64,000 nt of DNA from assembly GCF_019679435.2 (NCBI RefSeq), contig NZ_CP139781.1, forward strand, positions 2,170,001 through 2,234,000, written 5' to 3'. Positions within the stretch are counted from its first letter, which is position 1, and each line of letters starts with the position of its first letter. A model generated the notes under the pieces. The model saw nothing but the letters and a program-made list of their open reading frames with translations, was not told where the DNA came from and did no database searches. The position numbers were made by a program, and so were the translations under genes. Positions 35,394 through 44,076 of the stretch are shown one piece after another. Origin of the DNA: Actomonas aquatica. Lineage in GTDB: Bacteria > Verrucomicrobiota > Verrucomicrobiia > Opitutales > Opitutaceae.

Positions 35394-36296
35394 ATGAACA
35401 AACCGACTTCACTCATCCTGCCTCTGCTTCTCGCCGGCGGAGCGCTCCTTGCTCAGGACGAATCGGCCCGCCCCAGCCCATTCACCTTCGAATTCGATGT
35501 CATCCACACCGCCAACCTGGCCATGGACCTCCCCAGCGGGGCCACCGAGGATATGCGCAACACGCAATACGCCTTCGAGCTGGAATACGATCTCGTGCTC
35601 GACGAACACGGCCGCCGCGTTCTCGGCTTCGGCTTGGAGGTCAGCCGGGACGAGTTCGGCGGCAACTCCCTCACCGGTTTGGTGCCCGAACAGTTCTCCA
35701 GCATCGGCCTCGAAGTCTCCTACCTCCACGTGTTCAACGAACGCTGGTTGTCACTCACCGCCCTCACCGTGAGCAACGCCACCGCCGGCACCGACGAGTG
35801 GGACGATGATGGTCTCGGCGTGCAAGGTCTCGCCCTCGCGCGCTACACCTTCAGCGAGTCCCTCAACGCCACCTTCGGTATCTACGTTGATTCGCTCGGC
35901 GTCGGCAGCGACAAGGTCAATCCCGTGCTCGGCGTGCAATGGACCCCCTCCGAGCGCTGGCGCATCGACATGGGCGTGCCTTCCACGGGCGTGACTTACA
36001 TTCCGAACGAACAATTCGAATTCGGCCTGGTGGGCAACTTTCGCTCCGACGTCTTCGCCCTAGATCAACCCTATCGACAACCCCGCAATTGGACCGACGG
36101 CGCCAAGGTTGAACTCCTCGATATCCGCCTCGGGGCCCAACTCAAATGGCACCTCACTCCCGTCGCCCGCCTGGAGCTCGAGGCCGGCAGTGTGCTCTAT
36201 CGCGAAATGGAATTTCACTACGACGATCTGCACGTGGATTTTGAATCCGACGGCTCCGGCGTCTACGGCCGCATCAAAATGTCCTTCGACTTCTAA
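35394..36296 (+). CDS. Outer-membrane beta-barrel protein (DUF6268-like)
   Basis: A 300-residue secreted protein with signal peptide ILPLLLAGGALLAQ. The rest consists of alternating strands rich in aromatic and polar residues, such as YAFELEYDLVLDEHGRRVLGF, LEVSYLHVFNERWLSLTAL, YTFSESLNATFGIYVDSLG and LELEAGSVLYREMEF, and the C-terminus is RIKMSFDF, ending in Phe. The conserved LGVQWTPSERWRIDMGVPST is typical of DUF6268-type barrels. Function is unknown. It is five bases before a DUF2306 gene and may be the first gene of a four-gene operon with a LytS/LytTR pair. Confidence 0.7.
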   Translation: MNKPTSLILPLLLAGGALLAQDESARPSPFTFEFDVIHTANLAMDLPSGATEDMRNTQYAFELEYDLVLDEHGRRVLGFGLEVSRDEFGGNSLTGLVPEQFSSIGLEVSYLHVFNERWLSLTALTVSNATAGTDEWDDDGLGVQGLALARYTFSESLNATFGIYVDSLGVGSDKVNPVLGVQWTPSERWRIDMGVPSTGVTYIPNEQFEFGLVGNFRSDVFALDQPYRQPRNWTDGAKVELLDIRLGAQLKWHLTPVARLELEAGSVLYREMEFHYDDLHVDFESDGSGVYGRIKMSFDF

Positions 36297-36301
36297 GACC
36301 C

Positions 36302-36940
36302 GTGTCCTCCTCCGCGCCTCCCCGCACCGGCCGCTATTGGGTGTCGCGCGGGTTCCTCACCCTCAGCGCTCTCGGCGTCGCCGGCTACGCCCTCGCTATC
36401 TACGCGCGCATCGCGTGGACCGGCGATCCCAGCGGCCACGACGTTGACCTCTCCTCGATCGTCACCGCCCCGCGAGTCGTGGCCCTGCACGCCCTCACCG
36501 GCGCAGTCGCCCTGCTCAGCGGCCTGCTGCAAATCCTGCTCGGCATCCGCTTTACCCTCAGTTCCTGGCACCGTCGCGTGGGCCAGGTTTATGTCGGTGC
36601 GGTGCTCGTCTCGGGTCTGAGCGGACTCGCCATCGCCCCGCTGGCCGAGGGGGGCGGGATGGGCAAATCCGGCTTCGCGCTGCTCGATCTCTGCTGGCTT
36701 GGCATCACCGCTCACGGTTGGATCGCCGCCCGTCGTAGCCGTTTCGGTGAGCATCACCGCGCGATGGCCCGGAGCTTCGCCCTGACCTGCGCCGCGATCA
36801 CCCTGCGTCTGCAACTCGGGCTCGTTTTTGCCCTCGGCCTGCCGTTCGCTTCCTCCTACGGATGGATCGCCTGGTTGTGCTGGGTGCCCAACCTGCTTGT
36901 CGTCGAATATTGGATACGTCGCCGCTCAACTCCCTCCTGA
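36302..36940 (+). CDS. DUF2306 membrane protein
   Basis: A 212-residue protein with six or so transmembrane helices. It matches DUF2306: YWVSRGFLTLSALGVAGYAL, VALHALTGAVALLSGLLQIL, WHRRVGQVYVGAVLVSGLSG, EHHRAMARSFALTCAAITLR. The conserved histidines in H-A-x-x-G and W-H-R-R-x-G could bind haem or a metal, but the function is not established. It starts at GTG 36302. The end overlaps the start region of the LytS-like kinase, so the two are probably co-expressed. Confidence 0.8.
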   Translation: MSSSAPPRTGRYWVSRGFLTLSALGVAGYALAIYARIAWTGDPSGHDVDLSSIVTAPRVVALHALTGAVALLSGLLQILLGIRFTLSSWHRRVGQVYVGAVLVSGLSGLAIAPLAEGGGMGKSGFALLDLCWLGITAHGWIAARRSRFGEHHRAMARSFALTCAAITLRLQLGLVFALGLPFASSYGWIAWLCWVPNLLVVEYWIRRRSTPS

Positions 36941-38061
36941 CCCTTCGTCCCGTCACCTCCGCCTCCCATCCGGCGCGGCGGCGCTGGATCGGTCCCCCGG
37001 CCTACTGGGGCATGCAGGCGGCCGGCTGGGGCGGATACTTCCTGCTCAGCATTTCATCATTGCTCGTCGAGCGCGGCGAAGGTGCCGCCCTCGATGTGCA
37101 GGACTCGCTCGCCATGGTGGTCTTTGGCGTGCTCACCACCCACCTGTTGCGGGTGTGGCTGATCGCCATTCGCCGGCGCCGCCATTCCGGTTTCGGTTTT
37201 GCCTGGCGCCTCCTGCTCTGCGCCGTCGCCGGCGGTTGGGCGCTCGGGGGGGCCATGTCCTGGGTGAGCATCAACTTGCTGCCGCGCGAGGGCTTGGCGC
37301 TGGAGCTGATCGAAAGCGCCGGGCCGATGACGGACTATCTGGAAATGGTCACGCGCTCGATCTTCTTCGTCGGTGTCTGGCTCGCCCTCTACTTCGGCAC
37401 TCACGTGTATTTCGAATACCAAGAAGGGCTGCGGGAACGCCTGCGGCTCCAGTCGATCGCGCGCGAAGCTGAACTCGCCGCGCTCAAAGCGCAGCTGAAT
37501 CCCCATTTTCTCTTCAACTCGCTCAACACCATCCGCGCGCTCATTCCGCGCGACTTGGATCGACCGCGCGATGCCGTGACGTCGCTGTCCGAGCTGCTTC
37601 GCACTGCCCTGCAACAAGGCACGGTGGAACACGTGTCGCTGGCCATGGAACTGGGCATGGTGGAGCACTACCTGAGCCTCGAACACCTGCGGCATGAAAA
37701 ACGCCTGACGGTGGAACGTGACTTTTCTCCGGACGCCCTTCGCTGCGAGGTCCCGCCCTTTGCCCTGCAAACGCTGGTGGAAAATGCCATCAACCACGGC
37801 ATCGCCCAACGCCGCGCCGGCGGCACCGTCGCTCTCTCCGCTCACCTGCGCGATGACCGACTGGAGATTCGCGTCACCAATCCCGGTTGTCTCGGCGCGG
37901 GCAGCACCTCCACCGGCGTGGGTCTCACCAACGTGCGCGCCCGACTTGAGCTACTTTGGGGCAGCGCGGCCTCCCTCGAGGTGGTCCAAGCCGCCCCCGA
38001 CCAAGTGGTCGCGACCTTGCTCATGCCTGCCCGCATCGCCTCTCTCAACGCCAGCGCATGA
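36910..38061 (+). CDS. LytS/YehU-type sensor histidine kinase
   Basis: A membrane kinase of the HisKA_7TM-less 'His_kinase' (LytS) group. Four transmembrane helices occupy about residues 20-170 (YWGMQAAGWGGYFLL is the family start). The H-box ALKAQLNPHFLFNSLNTIRA carries the phospho-acceptor His in NPHFLFN. The ATPase part has PPFALQTLVENAINHGIA and GVGLTNVRARL. Family members begin shortly before the YWG segment, so TTG 36910 (383 residues) is preferred; an ATG at 36862 would overlap DUF2306 by 79 bases. It overlaps the response regulator by four bases. Confidence 0.88.
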   Translation: MDTSPLNSLLTLRPVTSASHPARRRWIGPPAYWGMQAAGWGGYFLLSISSLLVERGEGAALDVQDSLAMVVFGVLTTHLLRVWLIAIRRRRHSGFGFAWRLLLCAVAGGWALGGAMSWVSINLLPREGLALELIESAGPMTDYLEMVTRSIFFVGVWLALYFGTHVYFEYQEGLRERLRLQSIAREAELAALKAQLNPHFLFNSLNTIRALIPRDLDRPRDAVTSLSELLRTALQQGTVEHVSLAMELGMVEHYLSLEHLRHEKRLTVERDFSPDALRCEVPPFALQTLVENAINHGIAQRRAGGTVALSAHLRDDRLEIRVTNPGCLGAGSTSTGVGLTNVRARLELLWGSAASLEVVQAAPDQVVATLLMPARIASLNASA

Positions 38062-38810
38062 AGATCGTAATCATCGACGACGAACGCCTCGCTCGCGAGG
38101 AACTCCGGAGCCTGGTCGAGGACCTGCCGGACGCTCGCGTGGTGGGCGAGGCCGGTGATGCGGCCGACGGCGTGCAAGTCGTCCAGGCGCTCCAACCCGA
38201 TCTGATCTTCCTCGATATCTCGATGCCCGAGCAGTCCGGTTTCGATTTCCTGCAAATGCTGCCCGCGCCCCACCCGCGCATCATTTTTGTGACCGCCTAC
38301 GATGCGTTTGCGCTGCGCGCCTTCGAGGTCAACGCCGTCGACTACCTCATGAAACCCGTCGTGCCGGAGCGCCTCGCCGAGGCCTATGAGCGGGCCCGTC
38401 AGGTCAACCGCGCCCCCGATTCTGCTCCGCCCCCCGACACGCCCTCTCCCCTCACCGCCGCCGACCGCCTCCCATTGCGCGAAGACGACCAGGTGCTGCT
38501 CCGCGAAGACGACAAATGCTACTTCGTGCCGCTCCGGCGTATTCGCCTGTTGGAGGGCGAGGACAACCACACCCGGGTCTGGTTCGACGATCAGAATCTC
38601 ATGCTTTACCGCACCCTCGTTTCGATGGAAGAACGCCTGCCCACGAGCATGTTCCTGCGGGCCAACCGCGCCCAGCTCGTCAACCGCCACGTCATCGCCA
38701 AAGTGGAGCCGTGGTTCAGCGGCACGATCAAAGCCACCCTACAGGACGGCACCGAGATCGAGTTCTCCCGCCGCCAATCCAAACTCTTCCGCGAACGTAT
38801 GGGTCTTTGA
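38058..38810 (+). CDS. LytTR-family response regulator
   Basis: A 250-residue response regulator. The receiver (1-120) has acidic DDE (residues 7-9), a phospho-acceptor Asp in DLIFLDISMPEQSG (about residue 55), and the conserved Thr/Lys in FVTAYDAF and YLMKPV. A Pro-rich linker (about 122-145) leads to a LytTR DNA-binding domain (about 150-248) with FVPLRRIRLLEGEDNHTRVW, LVSMEERLPTSMFLRANRAQ and LVNRHVIAKVE. It is the cognate partner of the LytS-like kinase. LytTR regulators bind imperfect direct repeats; no obvious target was pinpointed here. Confidence 0.93.
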   Translation: MKIVIIDDERLAREELRSLVEDLPDARVVGEAGDAADGVQVVQALQPDLIFLDISMPEQSGFDFLQMLPAPHPRIIFVTAYDAFALRAFEVNAVDYLMKPVVPERLAEAYERARQVNRAPDSAPPPDTPSPLTAADRLPLREDDQVLLREDDKCYFVPLRRIRLLEGEDNHTRVWFDDQNLMLYRTLVSMEERLPTSMFLRANRAQLVNRHVIAKVEPWFSGTIKATLQDGTEIEFSRRQSKLFRERMGL

Positions 38811-38848
38811 TCGAGCCTAAGTCAGCTCGCCCAGCCCCCAAACCGAGT

Positions 38849-39020
38849 GGGTCGAATTTCACGTCCGACCGCGTTGCCTCCCCGCCGCCCACCCGTAGCG
38901 GCGGCTTCAGCCGCCGTCTCCTCCAGCGCACCCGCGCCCCGGCGAACACAATGCCGGCTAAAGCCCGGCACTACGCCCGTCCCTCCGTGCCCTCTGTGCC
39001 TCCTCCGTGACCTCTGTGTC
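38849..39020. repeat. Composite repeat module, copy 2, with flanking A- and F-type words
   Basis: The series repeats that of 34993-35260: a diverged family A half (GTGGGTCGAATTTCACGTCC), the B hairpin GTAGCGGCGGCTTCAGCCGC, then the C hairpin AATGCCGGCTAAAGCCCGGC (38949-38970). It is followed by CTCTGTGCCTCCTCCGTGAC (family F, also at about 22.33 kb). The core (38881-38986) is a near-copy of 35151-35260. Confidence 0.85.
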
Positions 39021-39059
39021 CCCAAGCCCTGCCTCTCCGCCCCGCTGCCTCTCGGCCAC

Positions 39060-39482
39060 TCAACCGCCCGCCATCACCGGCCGAAACCCCGCCTCGCGCA
39101 GGATTTCCGCCACCGGCTCGCGCTTGTCGCCCTGGATCTCGATGACCCCGGCCTTCACCGTGCCGCCGCAACCGCAGACCTTCTGCATGCGCTTGGCCAA
39201 CTGCTGCTTTTCCTGCTCACCGATGCCCACAAAACCCGATACCGCCGTGACGGTTTTGCCGCCCTTGCCGCCCGTAAGCCGGCGGATTTCCACGCGCCCA
39301 CGATTCGTATTGGGCTGACCCCGCTTGGACGTCTTCTCCGGCTGCGCCCCCTCATCTTTGCCCGCGCTCGGCCCCGGCCCGCTCGGCAGATTACTCAATC
39401 CACCCAGCCCGCCGAGCGCGCCAAACGGGTTCTGCCCGAGATCTGCCCCACCGTCCGTCGAAATTTTGTTACCCTTTGCCAT
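39060..39482 (-). CDS. SUI1/YciH-family translation factor
   Basis: A 140-residue protein. The N-terminal 60 residues are Gly/Pro-rich and probably disordered. The SUI1 domain (about 62-137) shows RVEIRRLTGGKGGKTVTAVSG, the conserved KxxxKxCGCGGTVKxGxIEIQGD pattern (RMQKVCGCGGTVKAG) and a final VAEILREAGFRPVMAGG. The bacterial YciH group resembles eukaryotic eIF1 and affects start-site fidelity in translation. It is monocistronic or leads into the repeat region. Confidence 0.9.
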   Translation of the reverse strand: MAKGNKISTDGGADLGQNPFGALGGLGGLSNLPSGPGPSAGKDEGAQPEKTSKRGQPNTNRGRVEIRRLTGGKGGKTVTAVSGFVGIGEQEKQQLAKRMQKVCGCGGTVKAGVIEIQGDKREPVAEILREAGFRPVMAGG

Positions 39483-39523
39483 CGATCATCTTTCAGCGTT
39501 TCGAGCGCATCGTTCCGACGCGT

Positions 39524-39757
39524 TCAGTGTTTGCCTCCGCAGATGCCGGCCGGGATGTCTCCCTCGCCTTCGAGGAACATCAGCGCCTTGGCGTAGCTGC
39601 GGTTTTGCAGGAAGTGCACCAGCCGCGGCGGCAGCTGCCCGCGGCCCGCTTCGAGGAAGCCATCCAGACGCGCCATTTCGGTCGCGATCACGGCGCCATC
39701 GCCGCTCTGAATGGCGCTCATCAGACTTTCAAGAGAGATCTTTAGCTCACTTTGCAT
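39524..39757 (-). CDS. Small hypothetical protein
   Basis: A 77-residue soluble protein with predicted helices. It starts MQSELKISLESLMSAIQSGD, continues ATEMARLDGFLEAGRGQLPP, and ends GDIPAGICGGKH. It has no signal peptide or transmembrane segment. The composition and codon use match neighbouring genes, which supports it being real. It lies 41 bases before the SUI1 gene on the same strand and divergent from sucA. I do not recognise a family. The terminal Cys/His residues (CGGKH) could bind a metal but this is a guess. Confidence 0.6.
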   Translation of the reverse strand: MQSELKISLESLMSAIQSGDGAVIATEMARLDGFLEAGRGQLPPRLVHFLQNRSYAKALMFLEGEGDIPAGICGGKH

Positions 39758-39969
39758 AAGGTCGAATAGGGTTATTAATGACGGTCTTCCTTCGAGTAAG
39801 TTCTCCTCAAACTTGCACGCAACCCCGCGCTTCAGTCCGGGATCCCCTTGAGAAAACCGCGGTGATGCTTTGCCCTGCCGACCAAATCGCTACATTAAAA
39901 CGACTTCTAGTTGGACCACCGCGACGCCCGTTTTGAGACGCTTCGCGGTTTCTTTTCCTCTCCTCTCTC

Positions 39970-42720
39970 ATGAACCCATCTTCCCTTTCCACCGGCGCAA
40001 ACGCTGAGTTGTTCGAGCAACTCTACGAGCAATGGGTGGAAAACCCCGACTCGGTCGACGCCACCTGGCGCGCCTTCTTCCAAGGTTTCTCGCTGGGCCA
40101 CTCCGGCGGTCCGCTCACCACCGCCGCGGCGTCCTCCGCCGGGGTCAACGTGGTCGACAGCCGCAAGCAGGTCATGGCGATCCGCATGATCAATGCGCAC
40201 CGTTCCCACGGTCACCTGCAGGCGCATCTCGATCCGCTCAACCCGCCCCCGCCGGCGCACCCGAAGCTCGAACTCTCCGCCTTTGAGTTCACCGAGGCCG
40301 ACCTCGACGAGTCCTATACGCTGACCCGCTACAAGGGCGGCGGTCAGATGAAGCTGCGCGACATCGTGTCGTCGCTGCACCAGACCTTCAGCGGCACCAT
40401 CGGTGTCGAATACATGCACGTGGGCGACATGGAGGCCCGCGATTGGCTCCAGGCCAAGATGGAGGCCTGCAACAACCAGCCTTCCTTCGACACCTTCCGC
40501 AAAACCCAGATCCTGCGCCGCGTCCACAAGGCCGAGATCTTCGAGCAATTCCTCCACCGCAAATTTGTCGGCCAAAAGCGCTTCGCCCTCGAAGGCGGCG
40601 AGACCCTCATCGCCGCGCTCGACTCCCTCCTCGAAAAGTGCCCCGAGCTGGGCGTGCAGGAAGTCGTCATGGGCATGGCTCACCGCGGCCGTCTCAACGT
40701 TCTCGCCAACATCCTGCGCAAGCCCTTCGACGTGCTCTTCGACCAGTTCTCGGAGAACTACATCCCCGACACCGTCGCGGGCGACGGCGACGTGAAATAC
40801 CACCTCGGTTACGAGGCCGTCCTCCCCACCAAGACCGGGGGCGACGTCGAGGTCCGCCTCGCCGCCAACCCGTCCCACCTCGAGATCGTCAACCCAATCG
40901 TCGAGGGCAAGGCCCGCGCCCGTCAGCGCATCCGCCAAGACCTCGAACGCCGCCGCGTTTGCCCGTTGCTCATCCACGGTGACGCCGCCTTCGCCGGCCA
41001 GGGCGTCGTGGCCGAGACCCTCCAATTCTCCCAGCTCCCGGGCTACCGCACCGGCGGCACGGTGCACTTCGTCATCAACAACCAGATCGGCTTCACCACC
41101 AATCCGGCCGACGCCCGCTCCACCCGCTACTGCACCGACGTCGCCAAGCTCATCGAAGCCCCCGTCTTCCACGTCAACGGCGACGACCCCGAGGCCGTCT
41201 GTTACGTGACGCAGCTCGCCCTCGAATTCCGCGTGAAGTTCCAACGCGACGTCGTCGTCGACATGGTCTGCTACCGTCGTCACGGCCACAACGAGTCCGA
41301 CGAGCCGCTCTTCACCCAGCCATTGATGTATAAGACCATCCGGTCGCACCCGTGGGTCTCCGAGATCTACACCAAGAAGCTCGTCGCCGAGGGCACCATC
41401 ACGCAGGAAAAGGCCGACGCCATCATCAAGGAATACTCCGACGCCATGGAGGCCGCCTTTGAGAAGGCCAAGGAAAACGACGCCGCCCGCGCCGCCCGCA
41501 AGGAGGAGCAGGACCAATTCCGCGGCTCCACCGCCATTTTCCAGCCGGGCTACAGCCACGCCATCGTGCCGACCGGGGTCAGCCCCGACTCGCTCAAACG
41601 CGTGTCCGATGCCCTCACCTCCACGCCGGAAGATTTCCACATCAACCGCAAGATTCAGCGCCTCCTCGACAACCGCGCCAAAGCCTTCAGCGAAGGCGGC
41701 CCGATCGAGTGGTCCTACGCCGAATCCCTCGCCTGGGGCACCCTCCTCGCCGAAGGCACCCCCGTGCGCCTATCCGGTCAGGACTGCCGCCGCGGCACCT
41801 TCAGCCAACGCCACGCCTACCTCTACGATGCCGAAACCCGCGAGCGCTACGCGCCGCTCGATCACGTCTGCGAAGGCCAGGCCAAACTCTGCGTTTACAA
41901 CTCCTTGCTGTCCGAAGCCGCCGTGCTCGGTTTCGACTACGGCTACTCGCTCGATTACCCGGACATGCTCTGCCAATGGGAAGCGCAGTTCGGTGACTTC
42001 GTGAACGGCGCGCAGGTTGTCATCGACCAGTTCATCGCCTCCTCCGAGTCCAAGTGGCAACGCGTCTCCGGGATCGTCCTCCTCCTGCCTCACGGCTACG
42101 AAGGTCAGGGCCCCGAGCACTCCTCCGCCCGCCTCGAACGTTTCCTCCAGCTCTGCGCCGAGGACAACATTCAGGTCTGCAACATCACCACCCCGGCCAA
42201 CTTCTTCCACGTGCTGCGTCGCCAGATGCACCGTGACTTCCGCAAGCCGCTCGTGGTCATGTCGCCCAAGTCCCTCCTGCGTCACCCCGCCGCCGTTTCC
42301 CAGGTCGAGGATTTCCTCGAAGGCACCGCCTTCACCGAAATCATGTTCGACCCCACCCCGGCCGAGGACACCAAGCGCCTCATCCTCTGCTCCGGCAAGG
42401 TCTACTACGACCTCGACGCCTACCGGAAGGAGAAGGAGATCACCGACACCACCATCGTGCGTCTGGAGCAGTTGTATCCACTCCACGAGGACGTCCTGCG
42501 CGAACTCGCCGAGACCCATCCGAACGCCAAACTCATCTGGTGCCAGGAAGAACCCGCCAACATGGGTCCGTGGTCGTTCATCGCTCCGCAGCTCGAAAAA
42601 CTCTTCGGTCGCCAGGCCACTTATGCCGGTCGCGACGCCGCCGCCTCCCCCGCCGTCGGCACCATCGCGCAGCACAAAGCGGAACTCGCGCAATTTCTGT
42701 CGGAAGCTTTTAGTCTTTAA
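39970..42720 (+). CDS. sucA: 2-oxoglutarate dehydrogenase E1 component
   Basis: A 916-residue thiamine-diphosphate enzyme, the E1 of the 2-oxoglutarate dehydrogenase complex. The N-terminal segment [20 protein letters not shown] is the E2-binding lead typical of SucA. ThDP and active-site motifs are [56 protein letters not shown] and [14 protein letters not shown]. The C-terminal transketolase-like part has [18 protein letters not shown] and [20 protein letters not shown]. Upstream, TTGCCC (39870-39875) and TACATT (39891-39896) give a weak promoter candidate. It begins the sucA-sucB-lpd run. Confidence 0.97.
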   Translation: MNPSSLSTGANAELFEQLYEQWVENPDSVDATWRAFFQGFSLGHSGGPLTTAAASSAGVNVVDSRKQVMAIRMINAHRSHGHLQAHLDPLNPPPPAHPKLELSAFEFTEADLDESYTLTRYKGGGQMKLRDIVSSLHQTFSGTIGVEYMHVGDMEARDWLQAKMEACNNQPSFDTFRKTQILRRVHKAEIFEQFLHRKFVGQKRFALEGGETLIAALDSLLEKCPELGVQEVVMGMAHRGRLNVLANILRKPFDVLFDQFSENYIPDTVAGDGDVKYHLGYEAVLPTKTGGDVEVRLAANPSHLEIVNPIVEGKARARQRIRQDLERRRVCPLLIHGDAAFAGQGVVAETLQFSQLPGYRTGGTVHFVINNQIGFTTNPADARSTRYCTDVAKLIEAPVFHVNGDDPEAVCYVTQLALEFRVKFQRDVVVDMVCYRRHGHNESDEPLFTQPLMYKTIRSHPWVSEIYTKKLVAEGTITQEKADAIIKEYSDAMEAAFEKAKENDAARAARKEEQDQFRGSTAIFQPGYSHAIVPTGVSPDSLKRVSDALTSTPEDFHINRKIQRLLDNRAKAFSEGGPIEWSYAESLAWGTLLAEGTPVRLSGQDCRRGTFSQRHAYLYDAETRERYAPLDHVCEGQAKLCVYNSLLSEAAVLGFDYGYSLDYPDMLCQWEAQFGDFVNGAQVVIDQFIASSESKWQRVSGIVLLLPHGYEGQGPEHSSARLERFLQLCAEDNIQVCNITTPANFFHVLRRQMHRDFRKPLVVMSPKSLLRHPAAVSQVEDFLEGTAFTEIMFDPTPAEDTKRLILCSGKVYYDLDAYRKEKEITDTTIVRLEQLYPLHEDVLRELAETHPNAKLIWCQEEPANMGPWSFIAPQLEKLFGRQATYAGRDAAASPAVGTIAQHKAELAQFLSEAFSL

Positions 42721-42737
42721 AACCCTCTCTCTTCACC

Positions 42738-43970
42738 ATGAGCAGCGAAGTCAAAATCCCGTCCCTCGGCGAATCCATCAGTTCCGGCGTGCTTGCCAAG
42801 TGGCACGTTGCCGACGGCGACACCGTCAAATCCGGCCAAGCCCTCTTTGAGCTCGAGACCGACAAAATCACCCAGGAAGGCGTCGCCGAAGCCGACGGCG
42901 TCATCTCGCTCAAAGTCGCCGAAGGTGACGAAGTGAAGATCGGCGAAGTGATCGCCGTCATCGCCGAGGGCGCCGCCGCACCCGCCAAGGACGACTCGGA
43001 GGACGACGCTGTAGCCGGGAGCGGTGACCCCGGCCCGGACTCCGCCGCCAAATCCACTGCCGTCTCCCCGGCGGTGCGCCGCGTGGCCGAGGAAACCGGC
43101 ATCGATCCGGCAGGCGTCGAAGGCACCGGCAAAGACGGCCGCGTGACCAAGGGCGACATGCTCTCGGCTGCCAAGGCCGCCGAAAGTGCCAAGAGCCAGA
43201 AACCCGCGTCCGCCCCCGCTCCGGCCGCTCCAAAAGCCGAAGTCAAAACTCAAAAATCCTCGTCCGGGGAAGCGAAGCAGACCCGGAAGAAGATGACTCC
43301 GCTGCGCGCCAAGATTGCGGACCGCCTCGTGCAGGCCCAGCACCAGGCCGCCATGCTCACGACCTTCAACGAAGTCGACATGAGCGGCGTGATGGCGCTG
43401 CGCAAAAAGTATCAGGACGCCTTCGTGAAGAAGAACGGCTTCAAGCTCGGCTTCATGTCGTTCTTCACCAAGGCCGTCGTTCACGCCCTCAAAGAAGTGC
43501 CCGGCGTCAACGCGATCATCGACGGCAACGAGATCGTCCAGAACCATTACTACGACATCGGCGTGGCCGTCTCCACCGACAAGGGCCTCATGGTCCCCGT
43601 CGTGCGCGACTGCGACCAGCTTTCCCTCGCCGGCATCGAGTCGTCCATCGCGGAGGTCGCCAAGCGCGCCCGTGACAGCAAGATCACCCTCGCCGATCTC
43701 GAAGGCGGTGTCTTCACCATCACCAACGGCGGCATCTTCGGTTCCATGTTGTCCACGCCGATCCTCAACGCGCCGCAGAGTGCGATCCTCGGCCTGCACG
43801 CCATCAACGATCGCCCCATCGCGGTCGACGGCCAGGTGGTCATCCGCCCGATGATGTATCTGGCGCTCAGCTACGACCACCGCCTCGTCGACGGCAAGGA
43901 AGCCGTCACCTTCCTCGTGAAGGTGAAGCAAGCCATCGAAGACCCCGCCCGCCTGCTGCTGGATCTCTGA
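42738..43970 (+). CDS. sucB: 2-oxoglutarate dehydrogenase E2 (dihydrolipoyl succinyltransferase)
   Basis: A 410-residue E2. The lipoyl domain (1-77) has the lipoylated Lys43 in [12 protein letters not shown] linker (78-110) precedes the E3-binding domain (about 112-150, [20 protein letters not shown]). A second Ala/Pro/Lys linker leads to the catalytic domain from about residue 180 ([20 protein letters not shown]), with active-site His/Asp in [15 protein letters not shown] near the C-terminus. Both linkers contain repeat-like [13 protein letters not shown] is encoded by a palindrome at 43008-43040, and AEVKTQKSS by an A-rich stretch at 43236-43260. It starts 17 bases after sucA. Confidence 0.96.
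   Translation: MSSEVKIPSLGESISSGVLAKWHVADGDTVKSGQALFELETDKITQEGVAEADGVISLKVAEGDEVKIGEVIAVIAEGAAAPAKDDSEDDAVAGSGDPGPDSAAKSTAVSPAVRRVAEETGIDPAGVEGTGKDGRVTKGDMLSAAKAAESAKSQKPASAPAPAAPKAEVKTQKSSSGEAKQTRKKMTPLRAKIADRLVQAQHQAAMLTTFNEVDMSGVMALRKKYQDAFVKKNGFKLGFMSFFTKAVVHALKEVPGVNAIIDGNEIVQNHYYDIGVAVSTDKGLMVPVVRDCDQLSLAGIESSIAEVAKRARDSKITLADLEGGVFTITNGGIFGSMLSTPILNAPQSAILGLHAINDRPIAVDGQVVIRPMMYLALSYDHRLVDGKEAVTFLVKVKQAIEDPARLLLDL
43008..43040. repeat. Family G palindrome inside sucB
   Basis: GTAGCCGGGAGCGGTGACCC-CGGCCCG (from 43011) matches 22 of 27 bases of the lpd copy at 44464. It is in frame in the flexible linker after the lipoyl domain. Confidence 0.65.
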
Positions 43971-43980
43971 TCCAGCAGCC

Positions 43981-44066
43981 GTAGCGAGTAGACAGTAGCG
44001 AGTAGCGAGCACCTCCCGCTCGCTACCTTTCCTACTCACTACTCGCTGCCCACTACTCGCTACTTT
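43981..44066. repeat. Family E inverted repeat between sucB and lpd
   Basis: GTAGCGAGTAGACAGTAGCG then AGTAGCGAGC is mirrored by CCTACTCACTACTCGC and CCACTACTCGCTACTTT. It shares words with the 30023-30121 repeat. It separates two genes of one complex. Confidence 0.75.
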
Positions 44067-44076
44067 CCCGCAAGCC

